Shown here: one piece after another, positions 14,784 to 25,323 of the stretch
Layout of the letters: each line of letters begins with the position of its first letter
How positions within the stretch are numbered: position 1 is the first letter of the stretch
From: Sphingomonas azotifigens NBRC 15497
GTDB lineage: Bacteria; Pseudomonadota; Alphaproteobacteria; Sphingomonadales; Sphingomonadaceae
NCBI RefSeq assembly: GCF_002091475.1
Contig: NZ_BCTR01000006.1
Coordinates: 1 to 64,000, forward strand
Length of the DNA stretch: 64,000 bases
Direction: 5' to 3'
The notes under the pieces: generated by a model
What the model was told of the DNA's origin: nothing
The model's database searches: none
Seen by the model: only the letters and a program-made list of their open reading frames with translations
Position numbers and translations under genes: made by a program

Positions 14784-16829
14784 ATGAAGCAGTTCCTCGT
14801 CGCGGGCGTCGCGCTCGCCGCCATCGCAGCGCCGGCTTCGGCGCGAGACCTCACCATCCAGGACGTTGTCGGCCTCTCCCGCGTCGGGGCACCGGCCGTG
14901 TCGCCCGACGGCCACTGGCTCGTCTGGCAGCAGCGCGAGACCGACCTTGCCGCCAACAAGGGCCGCTATGACCTGTGGCGGCTCGACCTGACCGCCAAGG
15001 GCGCCAAGCCCGAGAAGCTGGTTGCCGAGCCGCTGGTCAACGAAACCGCGCCGCAATTCTCCGCCGACGGCAAGACCGTGTGGTTCCAGTCCGACAAGGG
15101 TGGGGAGGACGCGGTGTGGTCGGTTGCGATCACCGGCGGCACGCCGACGCAGCTGACCCACATCCAGGGCGGCTTCAACGGCTTCAAGGTCTCGCCGGAC
15201 GGATCGAAGCTGCTCGTCTGGGCCGATCGCAAGCCCGGCGCCCCCACCATTACCCCGGCGATGGAGAAGAAGGATCCGAATGCAGGCTCCGGCCGCGTCT
15301 ACAGCCAACTCTTCGTGCGCCACTGGGACACCTGGGCCGACGGCACCCGCTCGCAGCTCTTCGTGCTGCCGTTCGGGGCGCAGGGCGCGACCGGCGACGG
15401 CGTCGCGATCGAGGGCGGGCTGGTCGGCGACACCCCCTCCAAGCCTTCGGGCGGCGGCGAGGAGGTCGCATGGAGCGCCGACGGCAAGACCGTCTATTTC
15501 GCGCTGCGCGAGGCAGGCCGGATCGAATCGCTCTCGACCAATCTCGACATCTTCGCCGCGCCTGCCGACGGTTCCTCGGCTCCGGTGAACCTCACCAAGG
15601 GCAATGGCGGAATGGACAATCTGCCGACGCCGTCGCCCGACGGGAAGTGGCTTGCCTGGTTCGCGATGGCGCGGCCGGGTTATGAGGCCGATCGTCAGGT
15701 GCTGATGCTCCGCAACCTCGCCACCGGCGACGTCCGCGCGCTCACCGCCAAGTGGGACCGTTCGGTCGCCTCGATCGCCTGGGGGACGGATTCGAAGACG
15801 ATCTACGTCACCGCGGGCGACGTGCAGGAAGAACCGGTGTTCGCGGTCTCGCTCGAAGGCAAGGTCGAGCGGCTGACCCAGCAGGGCAGCGTCTCCGCCG
15901 TGGTGCCGACCAGGGGTGGGGTGGTCTATGCGATGAACAGCCTCACCGCGCCGGACGATTTCTACTGGCTGAAGGGCAAGAAGAGCACGCGCCTGACCGC
16001 GGTGAACGCGGATAAGCTCGCCGGCATCGCGATGCCCGAGGTGACCCGCTACAGCTTCAACGGCGCCAATGGCGACACCGTCTGGGGCTATGTCGCCAAG
16101 CCCGCCGGGCTGGCGGCGGGCGCCAAGGCGCCGATCGCCTTCATCGTCCATGGCGGGCCGCAGGGCAGCATGGGCAATAGCTGGTCGTACCGCTGGAACC
16201 CGGCGGTGTTCGCCGGCGCCGGCTATGCGGTGGTCGCGGTCGATTTCCACGGCTCGACCGGCTATGGTCAGGCCTTCACCGACGCGATCCGCAACAATTG
16301 GGGCGGGTCGCCGCTCGAGGACCTCAAGAAGGGCCTCAAGGCCGCGACCGACCGCTTCGCCTTCCTCGACGGCGACAAGGCCTGCGCGCTCGGCGCCTCC
16401 TATGGCGGCTATATGATGAACTGGATCGAGGGCCAATGGCCCGATCGCTTCAAATGCATTGTCCAGCATGACGGCGTGTTCGACGCCCGCGCCATGGCCT
16501 ATGAGACCGAGGAACTCTGGTTCGACGAGTGGGAACATGGCGGCAAGGCCTATTTCGAGGACCCCGCCGCGTTCGAGCGCTGGAACCCGGTCAACTATGT
16601 CAACGCCTGGAAGACCCCGCAGCTGGTGATCACCAGCGAGAAGGACTTCCGCATCCCCTATACCCAGGGGCTGGCGGCCTTCACCGCGCTTCAGCGGCGC
16701 GAGATCCCCTCGAAGCTGCTGGTCTTCCCGGACGAGAACCACTGGGTGCTCAAGCCGAAGAACTCGCTGCAATGGTATGGCACGGTGCTCGGCTGGATGG
16801 ACCAGTGGACGGGCAAGTCGGGTAAGTAA
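14784..16829 (+). CDS. Secreted S9 family peptidase (acylaminoacyl/DPP type)
   Basis: A 681-residue serine peptidase that trims short peptides, exported by an N-terminal signal (cleavage near ASARD, 21). An N-terminal beta-propeller built from SPDG-type repeats covers about 30-420. The alpha/beta-hydrolase domain follows, with the oxyanion segment HGGPQGSMG, the nucleophile in GASYGGYM near 535-542, and the acid/histidine region ending in DENHWVLKP. The start at ATG 14784 gives a normal signal peptide; the open frame upstream is antisense-like. It is a separate paralogue of the S9 gene at 50411-52501. Confidence 0.92.
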   Translation: MKQFLVAGVALAAIAAPASARDLTIQDVVGLSRVGAPAVSPDGHWLVWQQRETDLAANKGRYDLWRLDLTAKGAKPEKLVAEPLVNETAPQFSADGKTVWFQSDKGGEDAVWSVAITGGTPTQLTHIQGGFNGFKVSPDGSKLLVWADRKPGAPTITPAMEKKDPNAGSGRVYSQLFVRHWDTWADGTRSQLFVLPFGAQGATGDGVAIEGGLVGDTPSKPSGGGEEVAWSADGKTVYFALREAGRIESLSTNLDIFAAPADGSSAPVNLTKGNGGMDNLPTPSPDGKWLAWFAMARPGYEADRQVLMLRNLATGDVRALTAKWDRSVASIAWGTDSKTIYVTAGDVQEEPVFAVSLEGKVERLTQQGSVSAVVPTRGGVVYAMNSLTAPDDFYWLKGKKSTRLTAVNADKLAGIAMPEVTRYSFNGANGDTVWGYVAKPAGLAAGAKAPIAFIVHGGPQGSMGNSWSYRWNPAVFAGAGYAVVAVDFHGSTGYGQAFTDAIRNNWGGSPLEDLKKGLKAATDRFAFLDGDKACALGASYGGYMMNWIEGQWPDRFKCIVQHDGVFDARAMAYETEELWFDEWEHGGKAYFEDPAAFERWNPVNYVNAWKTPQLVITSEKDFRIPYTQGLAAFTALQRREIPSKLLVFPDENHWVLKPKNSLQWYGTVLGWMDQWTGKSGK

Positions 16830-16865
16830 GAGGGGGAGGGGAGCCGGGCGACCGTCCCCTCCTTC

Positions 16866-16960
16866 CGTCATTCCGGCGAAAGCCGGAATCCATTGGGGCC
16901 TCCGTCGCGGCTCTTGCCGAGCTCGAGTGGCGTCTGGATCCCGGCTTCCGCCGGGGTGAC
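16866..16960. repeat. Palindromic intergenic repeat, copy 4
   Basis: Arms CGTCATTCCGGCGAAAGCC and CTTCCGCCGGGGTGAC around a spacer that agrees with copy 1 over most of its length (CATTGGGGCCT...GTCGCGGCT...GAGTGGCGTCTGG). It lies between the convergent ends of the S9 peptidase and MOSC genes. Confidence 0.82.
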
Positions 16961-16971
16961 CATTTGAGAGG

Positions 16972-17691
16972 TTACCCGAGCACCCGCACCGGATCGCCCA
17001 CCCGGATCAGCCCCGGCCGCGCCGGCGCCGAATAGAGCCCGTAACAGGCCGAAAACCGCTGCGCGACGGTGCGCAGGATCGTCGGGTCCTTGGCGCCGGT
17101 GTCCGGATCGATCGTGACCAGCACGCAGCGCTGGATCGGATCGGCGCAGTGCACGATCGCACCGTCCTCGCTCGTGTCGCCGAAGCCGAGGCGCAGGCCC
17201 TGCCACTGCTCGGGCAGCAGCTCGCTCTCGATCGTGACGTTGATGCGGAAGCGGCGCGGATCGATCCGGCCGCCATGCGCGGTCTCCAGCGCGCGGTGGC
17301 CGGCGCTGGTCTGGAGCGAGATCGGCATGGAATCATAGACGCCGCGCGCTACCTGGATCAGCGAAACCGGCTCACGCGCCGCTTCGGCGAGGTGGGCATG
17401 CAGGCCAGGGTCGTGCAGCGCGCGGACACCGCCATCGGGCGCCTCGACCGCGATGGCGCTGGTTTTGGGCGCCGCGGGATCGGCGAAGCGGGCGCGGTGG
17501 AGCACCATGCCCGGCACTTCGCGCGCCGTAAGCCACGGAAAACGCGTGCCGTTGCTCGCGCGGACAAAGGCATATTGGCGGTCGCCCTCGATGCCCTGCC
17601 AGTCCATCTCCGCCATGGACAAGGCCTCCCCTGCCATGGACTTCACCGGAAAACGGGCGAGCGCGGAGACATGGCCGACGATCATGGTCAT
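16972..17691 (-). CDS. MOSC domain protein
   Basis: A 239-residue protein with an N-terminal beta-barrel domain (VSALARFPVKSMAGEAL at 9-25, DRQYAFVR near 36-43) and a C-terminal MOSC domain with FRINVTIE and the conserved cysteine in PIQRCVLVTIDPDTG. MOSC domains bind the molybdenum cofactor sulfur or act in molybdenum-dependent reductases (YcbX/mARC-like). No molybdenum gene is near. It is cytosolic and divergent from recA. Confidence 0.88.
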   Translation of the reverse strand: MTMIVGHVSALARFPVKSMAGEALSMAEMDWQGIEGDRQYAFVRASNGTRFPWLTAREVPGMVLHRARFADPAAPKTSAIAVEAPDGGVRALHDPGLHAHLAEAAREPVSLIQVARGVYDSMPISLQTSAGHRALETAHGGRIDPRRFRINVTIESELLPEQWQGLRLGFGDTSEDGAIVHCADPIQRCVLVTIDPDTGAKDPTILRTVAQRFSACYGLYSAPARPGLIRVGDPVRVLG

Positions 17692-17738
17692 GCCGCATCG
17701 CTAGCCAGCCCCGCGCGCCGCTGCAAATGTTCCCGCGC

Positions 17739-17776
17739 GTTCCGCTCTTGTTCTCATGGAACAAATGCGATACACA
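17739..17776 (+). promoter_or_regulatory. recA promoter with LexA (SOS) box
   Basis: GTTC-CGCTCTT-GTTC at 17739-17753 exactly fits the alphaproteobacterial LexA operator GTTC-N7-GTTC. It overlaps a -35 TTGTTC (17748-17753), which is followed after 17 bases by TACACA at 17771-17776 as -10. LexA bound here would block RNA polymerase, so recA should be SOS-induced. The recA start is about 55 bases downstream of the -10. Confidence 0.85.
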
Positions 17777-17830
17777 AGGCCCAACACGGTTGAACGCAGT
17801 GCGTAAACCCTCTAGCGACGGGGCTTCCCA

Positions 17831-18901
<1,071 letters not shown>

Positions 18902-18992
18902 TCTGGGAACCTCCGCCGTAGCGGGGACGGCCGAGGCGTGCGATGCCGCGTCCTCGGCGGACCTCACCACCCGCCTCGCTGCTGCCCGGGCC

Positions 18993-19340
18993 TTGCTGCA
19001 GTCGGCATGGCCCGAGGCGGTGGAGCGGGTAGCCGCGCGCGGGGCTGGGCGGATGTTTCTCTACACGTCGTCGGGTGGCGGCCCGTCGGATGGGGGCACG
19101 GCGGTACTGCGGCTGGTCCTCGATCCGCCCAACCTGCTGCTCCACTTTGCCGAAGGGGCCCGGTTACCCGACCCGGCGGGATTGCTGCGGGGTGAGGGGC
19201 GGCGTGGGCGCTATGTCTGCCTGGGCGCCATTGCTTCGGGCGACGAACCGGCGCTGCGGGCGCTGATCGCTGTTGCGGCGGCTAGCACCTCTGCCACGAC
19301 CGAAATCGACATGGACCCCAAATCTGGCGCAACTGCTTGA
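18993..19340 (+). CDS. Small protein of uncertain family (DUF1801-like tail)
   Basis: An open frame of about 115 residues with no ATG or GTG. The first usable start is TTG at 18993, and in-frame sequence reaches back to within the end of recA. The centre reads [18 protein letters not shown] followed by [12 protein letters not shown], which resembles the F-x-x-G-x-x-L-P-D-P-x-x-L-L-x-G-x-G-K pattern of DUF1801 proteins. The N-terminal half of that family is not obvious. It lies between recA and katE on the same strand. It may be a real gene or a degraded one. Confidence 0.4.
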   Translation: MLQSAWPEAVERVAARGAGRMFLYTSSGGGPSDGGTAVLRLVLDPPNLLLHFAEGARLPDPAGLLRGEGRRGRYVCLGAIASGDEPALRALIAVAAASTSATTEIDMDPKSGATA

Positions 19341-19383
19341 TCCACGGCTCGTTGGGCCTTCGCACGCTTTGCGAGGACTCCCC

Positions 19384-21471
19384 ATGACCGATCAGAACAG
19401 CCGCAACGCCCCCGCCGGGGGCGAGACCCACCAGGTGACCGATGCCGAGCACCCGGTGCTCACCACCAACCACGGCACGCCGATCAGCGACAACCAGAAC
19501 CAGCTGAAGGCGGGCGCCCGCGGCCCGGTGCTGATCGAGGACGAAATCTTCCGCGAGAAGATGAACCATTTCGATCACGAGCGCATCCCAGAGCGCATCG
19601 TCCACGCCCGCGGCTCGGCCGCGCACGGCTATTTCGAATGCACCGACAGCCTCGCCGACATCACCGTCGCCGATCTGTTCCAGAAGAAGGGCCAGCGCAC
19701 CGAGGTGTTCGTCCGCTTCTCCACCGTCGCGGGCGGCGCCGGTTCGGTCGACACGCCGCGCGACGTGCGCGGCTTCGCGGTCAAATTCTACACCCGCGAG
19801 GGCAATTGGGACTTGGTCGGCAACAACATTCCCGTGTTCTTCATCCAGGACGCGATCAAGTTCCCCGATCTGATCCACGCCGCCAAGATGGAGGCCGATC
19901 GCGGCTATCCTCAGGCCGCGACCGCGCACGACACCTTCTGGGACTTCATCAGCCTGATGCCCGAATCCACCCATATGGTGATGTGGGCGATGTCGGACCG
20001 CACCTTGCCGCGTAGCTTCGCGACGATGGAAGGCTTCGGCATCCACACCTTCCGCTTCATCAATGCCGAGGGAAAGAGCACCTTCGTCAAGTTCCACTGG
20101 AAGCCCAAGGCGGGGCTCGCTTCGACGATCTGGGACGAGACGGTGAAGATCGCCGGTGCCGATCCCGATTTCCAGCGCCGCGACCTGTTCGAGCGGATCG
20201 AGCGCGGCGATTATCCGGAATGGGAACTGGGCGTGCAGCTGTTCGACGAGGACTTCGCCAACGCCCAGCCCTATGACGTGCTAGACGCGACCAAGCTGAT
20301 CCCCGAGGAAGTGCTGCCGGTGCGCATTGTCGGCCGGATGGTGCTCGATCGCTATCCCGACAATTTCTTCGCTGAGACCGAGCAGGCCGCGTTCGTGCCT
20401 GCCCATGTCGTCCCCGGCATCGGCTTCAGCAACGATCCGCTGCTCCAGGGCCGGCTGTTCAGCTATACCGACACCCAGCTGTCGCGGCTCGGCTCGGTCA
20501 ATTTCCATCAGTTGCCGATCAACAGCGCCAAGGGTCGTGCGGCGGCGGCGGGCTGCCCCTTCCTGAACCAGCAGCGCGACGGCCTTATGCAGATGGCGGT
20601 GCCCAAGGGGCGCGCCAATTACGAGCCCAACAGCCTTGCCAAAGCCGGCGAGGAAGGCGGCGCGCGTGAGGATCCGGAAAAGGGCTACAAGACCTTCCCG
20701 TCGGAGGAGCAGGGCGAGAAGCTTCGCATCCGGCCGGAGAGCTTCGCCGACCACTACAGCCAGGCCCGGCTGTTCTTCCGCTCGATGGACCCGGCCGAGC
20801 AGGCGCATATCGCCTCGGCGCTGGTGTTCGAGCTGTCCAAGGTCAGCCTTGAGCATGTCCGGGTGCAGGTGATGGCCAACCTCCGTAACGTCGATGAGAC
20901 GCTGGCGCAGCGCGTCGCCGATGGTCTGGCGATGGATCTCCCCGAGGCCGCGCCGACGGCAGCGCCGGTGCTCGACATGGAGCCGTCGCCCGCGCTCCGC
21001 ATCATCCGCGGCCCGCGCGAACTGCACACGGTGGAGGGGAAGACTGTCGGTATCCTGATCGCCGACGGCACCGATGCGGACGACCTCGCGACGCTCAAGG
21101 ACGCGATCGAGGCGGCCGGTGGCAAGGCGATGACGATCGCGCCCAAGGTGGGCGCGGTGCCGCTCTCGGACGGCTCGAAGATCGCCGCCGATGCGCAGCT
21201 GTTCGGCCAGCCCTCGGTGACGGTCGACGCCTGCGCGGTGATCCTTTCGGAGCAAGCCGCGGCGAAGCTCGTCAAGGAGGGCGCGGCGGTGCAGTGGGTG
21301 ATGGACGCATTCGGCCATCTCAAGGCGATCGGTGCCAATGCCGCCGCCCAGCCGCTGCTCGACAAGGCGGGTGTGGAGGCGGACGAGGGCGTTACCGATC
21401 TCGCCGGCTTCGTCGAAGCGGCAAAGCGGCGCTACTGGGATCGCGAGCCCAAGGTACGCACGCTCGCCTGA
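19384..21471 (+). CDS. katE: Large-subunit catalase (KatE/HPII type)
   Basis: Breaks down hydrogen peroxide with a haem cofactor in the cytosol. The 695-residue product is of the large, clade 2 class. The distal histidine lies in [12 protein letters not shown], the active-site Asn in [13 protein letters not shown], and the proximal haem Tyr in [10 protein letters not shown]. An extra C-terminal flavodoxin/DJ-1-like domain (about 560-690, starting [15 protein letters not shown]) marks HPII-type enzymes. The start at 19384 follows a GAGGA site. A GST gene follows 98 bases downstream after a strong hairpin, suggesting an oxidative-stress pair. Confidence 0.96.
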   Translation: MTDQNSRNAPAGGETHQVTDAEHPVLTTNHGTPISDNQNQLKAGARGPVLIEDEIFREKMNHFDHERIPERIVHARGSAAHGYFECTDSLADITVADLFQKKGQRTEVFVRFSTVAGGAGSVDTPRDVRGFAVKFYTREGNWDLVGNNIPVFFIQDAIKFPDLIHAAKMEADRGYPQAATAHDTFWDFISLMPESTHMVMWAMSDRTLPRSFATMEGFGIHTFRFINAEGKSTFVKFHWKPKAGLASTIWDETVKIAGADPDFQRRDLFERIERGDYPEWELGVQLFDEDFANAQPYDVLDATKLIPEEVLPVRIVGRMVLDRYPDNFFAETEQAAFVPAHVVPGIGFSNDPLLQGRLFSYTDTQLSRLGSVNFHQLPINSAKGRAAAAGCPFLNQQRDGLMQMAVPKGRANYEPNSLAKAGEEGGAREDPEKGYKTFPSEEQGEKLRIRPESFADHYSQARLFFRSMDPAEQAHIASALVFELSKVSLEHVRVQVMANLRNVDETLAQRVADGLAMDLPEAAPTAAPVLDMEPSPALRIIRGPRELHTVEGKTVGILIADGTDADDLATLKDAIEAAGGKAMTIAPKVGAVPLSDGSKIAADAQLFGQPSVTVDACAVILSEQAAAKLVKEGAAVQWVMDAFGHLKAIGANAAAQPLLDKAGVEADEGVTDLAGFVEAAKRRYWDREPKVRTLA

Positions 21472-21500
21472 CCGGCACCAGCCCAGCTTGCGCGGCGCAC

Positions 21501-21542
21501 CGCCGTCGCGCAAGCTGCAAGCTTGTGCAGCAAGCGACGGCG
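21501..21542. terminator. Nested hairpin between katE and GST
   Basis: A perfect 9-bp outer stem (CGCCGTCGC / GCGACGGCG) encloses a second stem CAAGC/GCTTG at 21511-21525. It starts 29 bases after the katE stop and ends 27 bases before the GST start. There is no U-run, so it could be a Rho-type or partial terminator, or a structure that stabilises one side of a shared mRNA. Confidence 0.4.
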
Positions 21543-21569
21543 AATGCCGCGCCGACCGGAGGGGCCGAC

Positions 21570-22196
21570 TTGACGATCATCGTCCACCATCTCGAAAATT
21601 CCCGCTCGCAGCGGGTGCTGTGGCTGCTCGAGGAACTGGGGCTTCCCTATGAGGTGAAGCGCTACGAGCGGAACAAGGCGACAATGCTCGCCCCGCCCGA
21701 ACTCAAGAAAGTTCATCCGCTTGGCAAGTCGCCGGTGATCGAGGATAGCGGCACGGTGGTCGCCGAAACCGGTGCGATCCTGCAATATCTGGTCGACAAG
21801 GCAGAGGGCAAGCTCGGCGCCCCGGCGAACCGCGAGGATGCGCTGCGCTACCGCCACTTCCTCCATTATGCCGAGGGATCGCTGATGCCGCCGCTCTTGG
21901 TGATGCTGGTGCTCGCCCGCGTGCCGATCTTCGGCAAGCTCGGCCTCAAGAAGTTCCGCCCGATGGCCGAGGTGCATTTCGATTATGTCGAGGGCGAGCT
22001 CGCCAGCCGCCCCTGGTTCGCCGGTGACCAGTTCACCGCGGCGGACGTGATGATGAGCTTCCCGATCGAGGCGGCCGTCAAGCGTGCCGGGATTCTCGAT
22101 GACCGCCCGCACATCGCGGCGTTCCTCGAGAAGATCCATGCCCGCCCGGCCTATCAGCGGGCGCTGAAGGCGGGCGGGCCGTACGCCTATGCGTAA
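21570..22196 (+). CDS. Glutathione S-transferase
   Basis: A 208-residue cytosolic GST, conjugating glutathione to electrophiles or reducing peroxides. The thioredoxin-fold domain starts IIVHHLENSRSQRVLWLLEELG, with the S-R-S-x-R segment in the active-site position and the glutathione-binding LGKSPVIED and AETGAILQYL blocks. The all-alpha C-terminal domain contains FAGDQFTAADVMMSFP. I start at TTG 21570, because it follows GGAGGGG at the right spacing and gives the family's normal N-terminus; no ATG fits. Confidence 0.9.
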   Translation: MTIIVHHLENSRSQRVLWLLEELGLPYEVKRYERNKATMLAPPELKKVHPLGKSPVIEDSGTVVAETGAILQYLVDKAEGKLGAPANREDALRYRHFLHYAEGSLMPPLLVMLVLARVPIFGKLGLKKFRPMAEVHFDYVEGELASRPWFAGDQFTAADVMMSFPIEAAVKRAGILDDRPHIAAFLEKIHARPAYQRALKAGGPYAYA

Positions 22197-22211
22197 GCTC
22201 GCCGGGTGCGT

Positions 22212-23534
22212 TCAGCGCCCGGCATAATCCTCGAACCGCTCGGCATCGTGCGGCCCCCCGGCGGGGAGCGGCCGCACCGCCGGTTCGGCTTCGTCGGGAT
22301 CGTCGAGCTTGCCTTCCCACCGCGCCACGACGGCCGCTGCCACGGCATTGCCGACGACGTTGGTCGCGGTGCGGCCCATGTCGAGGAAATGGTCGACCGC
22401 GAGGATCAGCAGCACGCCTGCCTCGGGGATGTTGAAATGGGCCAGCGTGCCGGTGATCACCACCAGGCTGGCGCGCGGCACGCCGGCGATGCCCTTGCTG
22501 GTGACCATCAGGATCAGCAGCATCTGGATCATCGTCGCCCAGTCGAGATGAATGCCGTAAGCCTGCGCGATGAAGATCGACGCGAAGGTCATGTACATCA
22601 TCGAGCCGTCGAGGTTGAACGAATAGCCGAGCGGCAGCACGAAGCTGGCGATGCGCGGCGGCACGCCGAACCGATCGAGCGCATCGAGCGTGCGCGGATA
22701 GGCCGCTTCCGACGACGCGGTCGAGAAGCCGAGCAGGATCGGATCGCGCAGATAGCGGAACAGCAGGCCGGTGCGCGGCCCGATCACCAGGAAGCAGGCG
22801 CCGAGCAGTACCGTCCAAAGGGCTGCAAGGCCGATATAGAAGCTGCCCATGAAGAAGGCGAGATCGCCGACCACGCCCAGCCCTTGGGTAGCCAGCGTCC
22901 GCGCGACGGCGCAGAACACCGCGACCGGCGCGAACAGCATCACATAGCCGGTGACGGTAAGCATCACCGAGACCAGCGCTTCGAGCCCTTGGAGCAGCGG
23001 CTTGGCCTTGTCGCCCACCGCCGCCATGCCGACACCGAAGAACAGCGAGAAGATCACCAGCTGGAGGATGTCGTTGCTCGCCATCGCCTCGATCGCGCTG
23101 GTCGGCACGATATGGGTGAAGAACTTGGCGGCGTCGAAGGCCGTGCGGTCGACGCCGCTCGAGGCATTGGCGGGCGGCAGTGGCAGGTGCAATCCGGTGC
23201 CCGGCTGGAGCAGGTTCACGAGCAGCAGGCCGAGTGTGAGCGAGACCAGGCTGGCGCAGACGAACCAGAAGAACGCCTTCAGCCCGACACGGCCGATCGC
23301 GCCGCCGCCGCCCATATGCGCGATGCCGACGACGAGGGTGGAAACCACCAGCGGCGCGATGATCATCTTGATCAGATGGAGGAACATCTGGGTGGGGATG
23401 TCGAGGCCATAGGCGATCGACGCCAGCGTCGCCTTGCCTGCGGCAGTGCCGCCATAGCCGAGGTTGAGGCCCCAGCCGATCAGTCCGCCCAGCAGCAGCG
23501 CCGCAAGGATGAACCAGGTTAGTCGTTTACCCAC
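22212..23534 (-). CDS. Dicarboxylate/amino acid:cation symporter (DAACS)
   Basis: A 440-residue inner-membrane symporter bringing in C4-dicarboxylates or acidic amino acids with Na+ or H+. It has about eight helices with two re-entrant loops. The serine-rich loop reads STASSEAAYP near 280, and the substrate/cation site contains SFNLDGSMMYM near 318-328 and GNAVAAAVVAR near the C-terminus (NVVGN as usual in DctA/GltP). Nothing next to it fixes the substrate. It is convergent with the GST gene, with 15 bases between stops. A second DAACS gene lies at 46747-47997. Confidence 0.9.
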   Translation of the reverse strand: MGKRLTWFILAALLLGGLIGWGLNLGYGGTAAGKATLASIAYGLDIPTQMFLHLIKMIIAPLVVSTLVVGIAHMGGGGAIGRVGLKAFFWFVCASLVSLTLGLLLVNLLQPGTGLHLPLPPANASSGVDRTAFDAAKFFTHIVPTSAIEAMASNDILQLVIFSLFFGVGMAAVGDKAKPLLQGLEALVSVMLTVTGYVMLFAPVAVFCAVARTLATQGLGVVGDLAFFMGSFYIGLAALWTVLLGACFLVIGPRTGLLFRYLRDPILLGFSTASSEAAYPRTLDALDRFGVPPRIASFVLPLGYSFNLDGSMMYMTFASIFIAQAYGIHLDWATMIQMLLILMVTSKGIAGVPRASLVVITGTLAHFNIPEAGVLLILAVDHFLDMGRTATNVVGNAVAAAVVARWEGKLDDPDEAEPAVRPLPAGGPHDAERFEDYAGR

Positions 23535-23600
23535 TTTTGCTCCCCGAAGAATCGTCGCGGGAGGGAAGGGGATTGTTGGGCCCGGGTCAAGCCCGCTGGG

Positions 23601-25226
23601 TTAACCGAGCGTGACGGCAGTCCCCTGCCAGCGCGCCAAGGCGGCGGCGCGATCCCGCCTTGCGGCGCTCGCATTGCCCAGCTTGGCCTGGATCTGGCCG
23701 CGCGTCGCCAGCGCCACCGGATCGAGCGGACGATGGCGTAGCGAGCCTTCGATTTCCGCGAATGCTTCCCGCGTCTTGCCCTGCGCGAGCAGCGCCGCGG
23801 CGAGATCTCGGCGGACCGGATACCACCATAATGGCGGATCGGTCCATTCGGCGAGCGGCTTGGCTTCCTCCATCGCCGCCGCCTTGGCAAACGCCTTGGC
23901 GGCGCGATCCGGGCGGTTGTCGAGCATGGCCGCGCGGCCTTCGAGCACCAGACGCGCGAGGCGGACGGCGGCGGTGGCGCTGCCTTCCAGCCCGTCGGGC
24001 TTGATCTTGCCGGGCAGCGCCCGCGTTTCCGCCTCCAGCTCGGCGCGTCGGCCGGCGCGGGCATAGGCTTCGCCGCGCGCATAGTGCCAGAAGGCTTGCG
24101 CCAGCGTCGCATCCTGGGGCGGGGCGGGGATCGCCAGCGCCTCGTCGAGGGGCGCGAAACGCGCCAGGGCGATATAGCCCTGACCGAGCACCGCCTGCTT
24201 GAACGGATCGAGCTTCTTGGCCCGCGTGCCCATCGCGACGAGCGGCCGGGCGATGGCGAGGCCGCGCACCCCGTCACCCGCCATCAGCGCGCCGCCGATG
24301 CCGAACTGGACGTTGTGGGCGTGATAGGCGAGCGTCCACACGCCGTCCGGCTCGGCCAGGTTCAGCCGGCGCGCGTTGGCGAAGCCGAGTTCGACCGCGC
24401 GCAGATTGGCGACCGCTGCGTCCTCGTAGCGGCCCACCCAGTAAAAAGTGTGCGAGGGCATGTGGACGAGGTGGCTCGCAGCCGGTGCGATGCTGCCCAG
24501 CCGATCGGCATAGGGCTCGGCGCGCTTGGGATAGCCGGCAATCTCGGTCGCGTGAATGTAGAAGTGGATGGCAGGCGCATAGTCCGGACTGCGCTTGAGC
24601 ACCGTTTCCAGCAGCGCGACCGGCCGCGCCGCCAGCACGGCATTCTCGCCCGAGGCGACCAGCGATGCATCCGCCGCGATCGTGGCGATGGCGTCATCGT
24701 CCGGATAGGTCTTTGCAAGCGCTTCCATCGCATCGGCAAAGGCGCGGTTTCCCTGATCGGCGCTGCCGGTATAGCGCAGCTTCATCGCCGCGATCAGGCC
24801 CTTCTCCTTTTCGGGACCGGTGGCGGCAAGGCGCTCGGCGGTTGCGCTCACTTCGACAAGGCGCGCGCGCTCCTTGTCGTCGATCGGATAGTTGATCGTC
24901 GGGCCCGCGGCATAGGCCTCGCCCCAGGCGCACATCGCGCAGTCCGGATCGATCCGGCGCGATTCCTGGAACGCCGCGATGGCGGCCTTGTGGGCGAAGG
25001 CATGGGCAAGCTGCATGCCGTTGGTGAAGAAGGCCTGCGCCTCGGCACTGTGCGTCCGCACCTCGAAGCCTCCCGGCCCATAGCCACTGAGAATCTTGGG
25101 GTGCTCGCCGGTCTCGATCGCGTCGCCGCACCAGCGCGGGCTGAACGCCGGCGCGGTTTCCAGGCGTGCCGGCGCCGCGGTGGCGCCGAGCAGCAACAGT
25201 GCTGGCGTGAGCGCAATGAGTCGCAT
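23601..25226 (-). CDS. Exported tetratricopeptide-repeat protein
   Basis: A 541-residue protein with a signal peptide (about 1-18) and helical repeats over most of its length, for example AAIAAFQESRRIDPDCAMCAWGEA near 83-106 and a C-terminal set near 440-535. A motif HMPSHTFYWVGRYEDAA near 240-256, with two histidines, and the Cys-x-x-Cys in DCAMCAWGE suggest a possible metal or haem contact, but I know of no proven function. It is probably periplasmic. It is divergent from the M24 peptidase gene with 97 bases between. Confidence 0.8.
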   Translation of the reverse strand: MRLIALTPALLLLGATAAPARLETAPAFSPRWCGDAIETGEHPKILSGYGPGGFEVRTHSAEAQAFFTNGMQLAHAFAHKAAIAAFQESRRIDPDCAMCAWGEAYAAGPTINYPIDDKERARLVEVSATAERLAATGPEKEKGLIAAMKLRYTGSADQGNRAFADAMEALAKTYPDDDAIATIAADASLVASGENAVLAARPVALLETVLKRSPDYAPAIHFYIHATEIAGYPKRAEPYADRLGSIAPAASHLVHMPSHTFYWVGRYEDAAVANLRAVELGFANARRLNLAEPDGVWTLAYHAHNVQFGIGGALMAGDGVRGLAIARPLVAMGTRAKKLDPFKQAVLGQGYIALARFAPLDEALAIPAPPQDATLAQAFWHYARGEAYARAGRRAELEAETRALPGKIKPDGLEGSATAAVRLARLVLEGRAAMLDNRPDRAAKAFAKAAAMEEAKPLAEWTDPPLWWYPVRRDLAAALLAQGKTREAFAEIEGSLRHRPLDPVALATRGQIQAKLGNASAARRDRAAALARWQGTAVTLG

Positions 25227-25323
25227 GGCAGATCAAACCCCTTTTCGACGCGCTTGAAGTGCTTGCCGTCAAACCCTGCTTCGTCCTACCCGATTTGGTC
25301 ACATAAGACGAGGGCGCAGCAGG

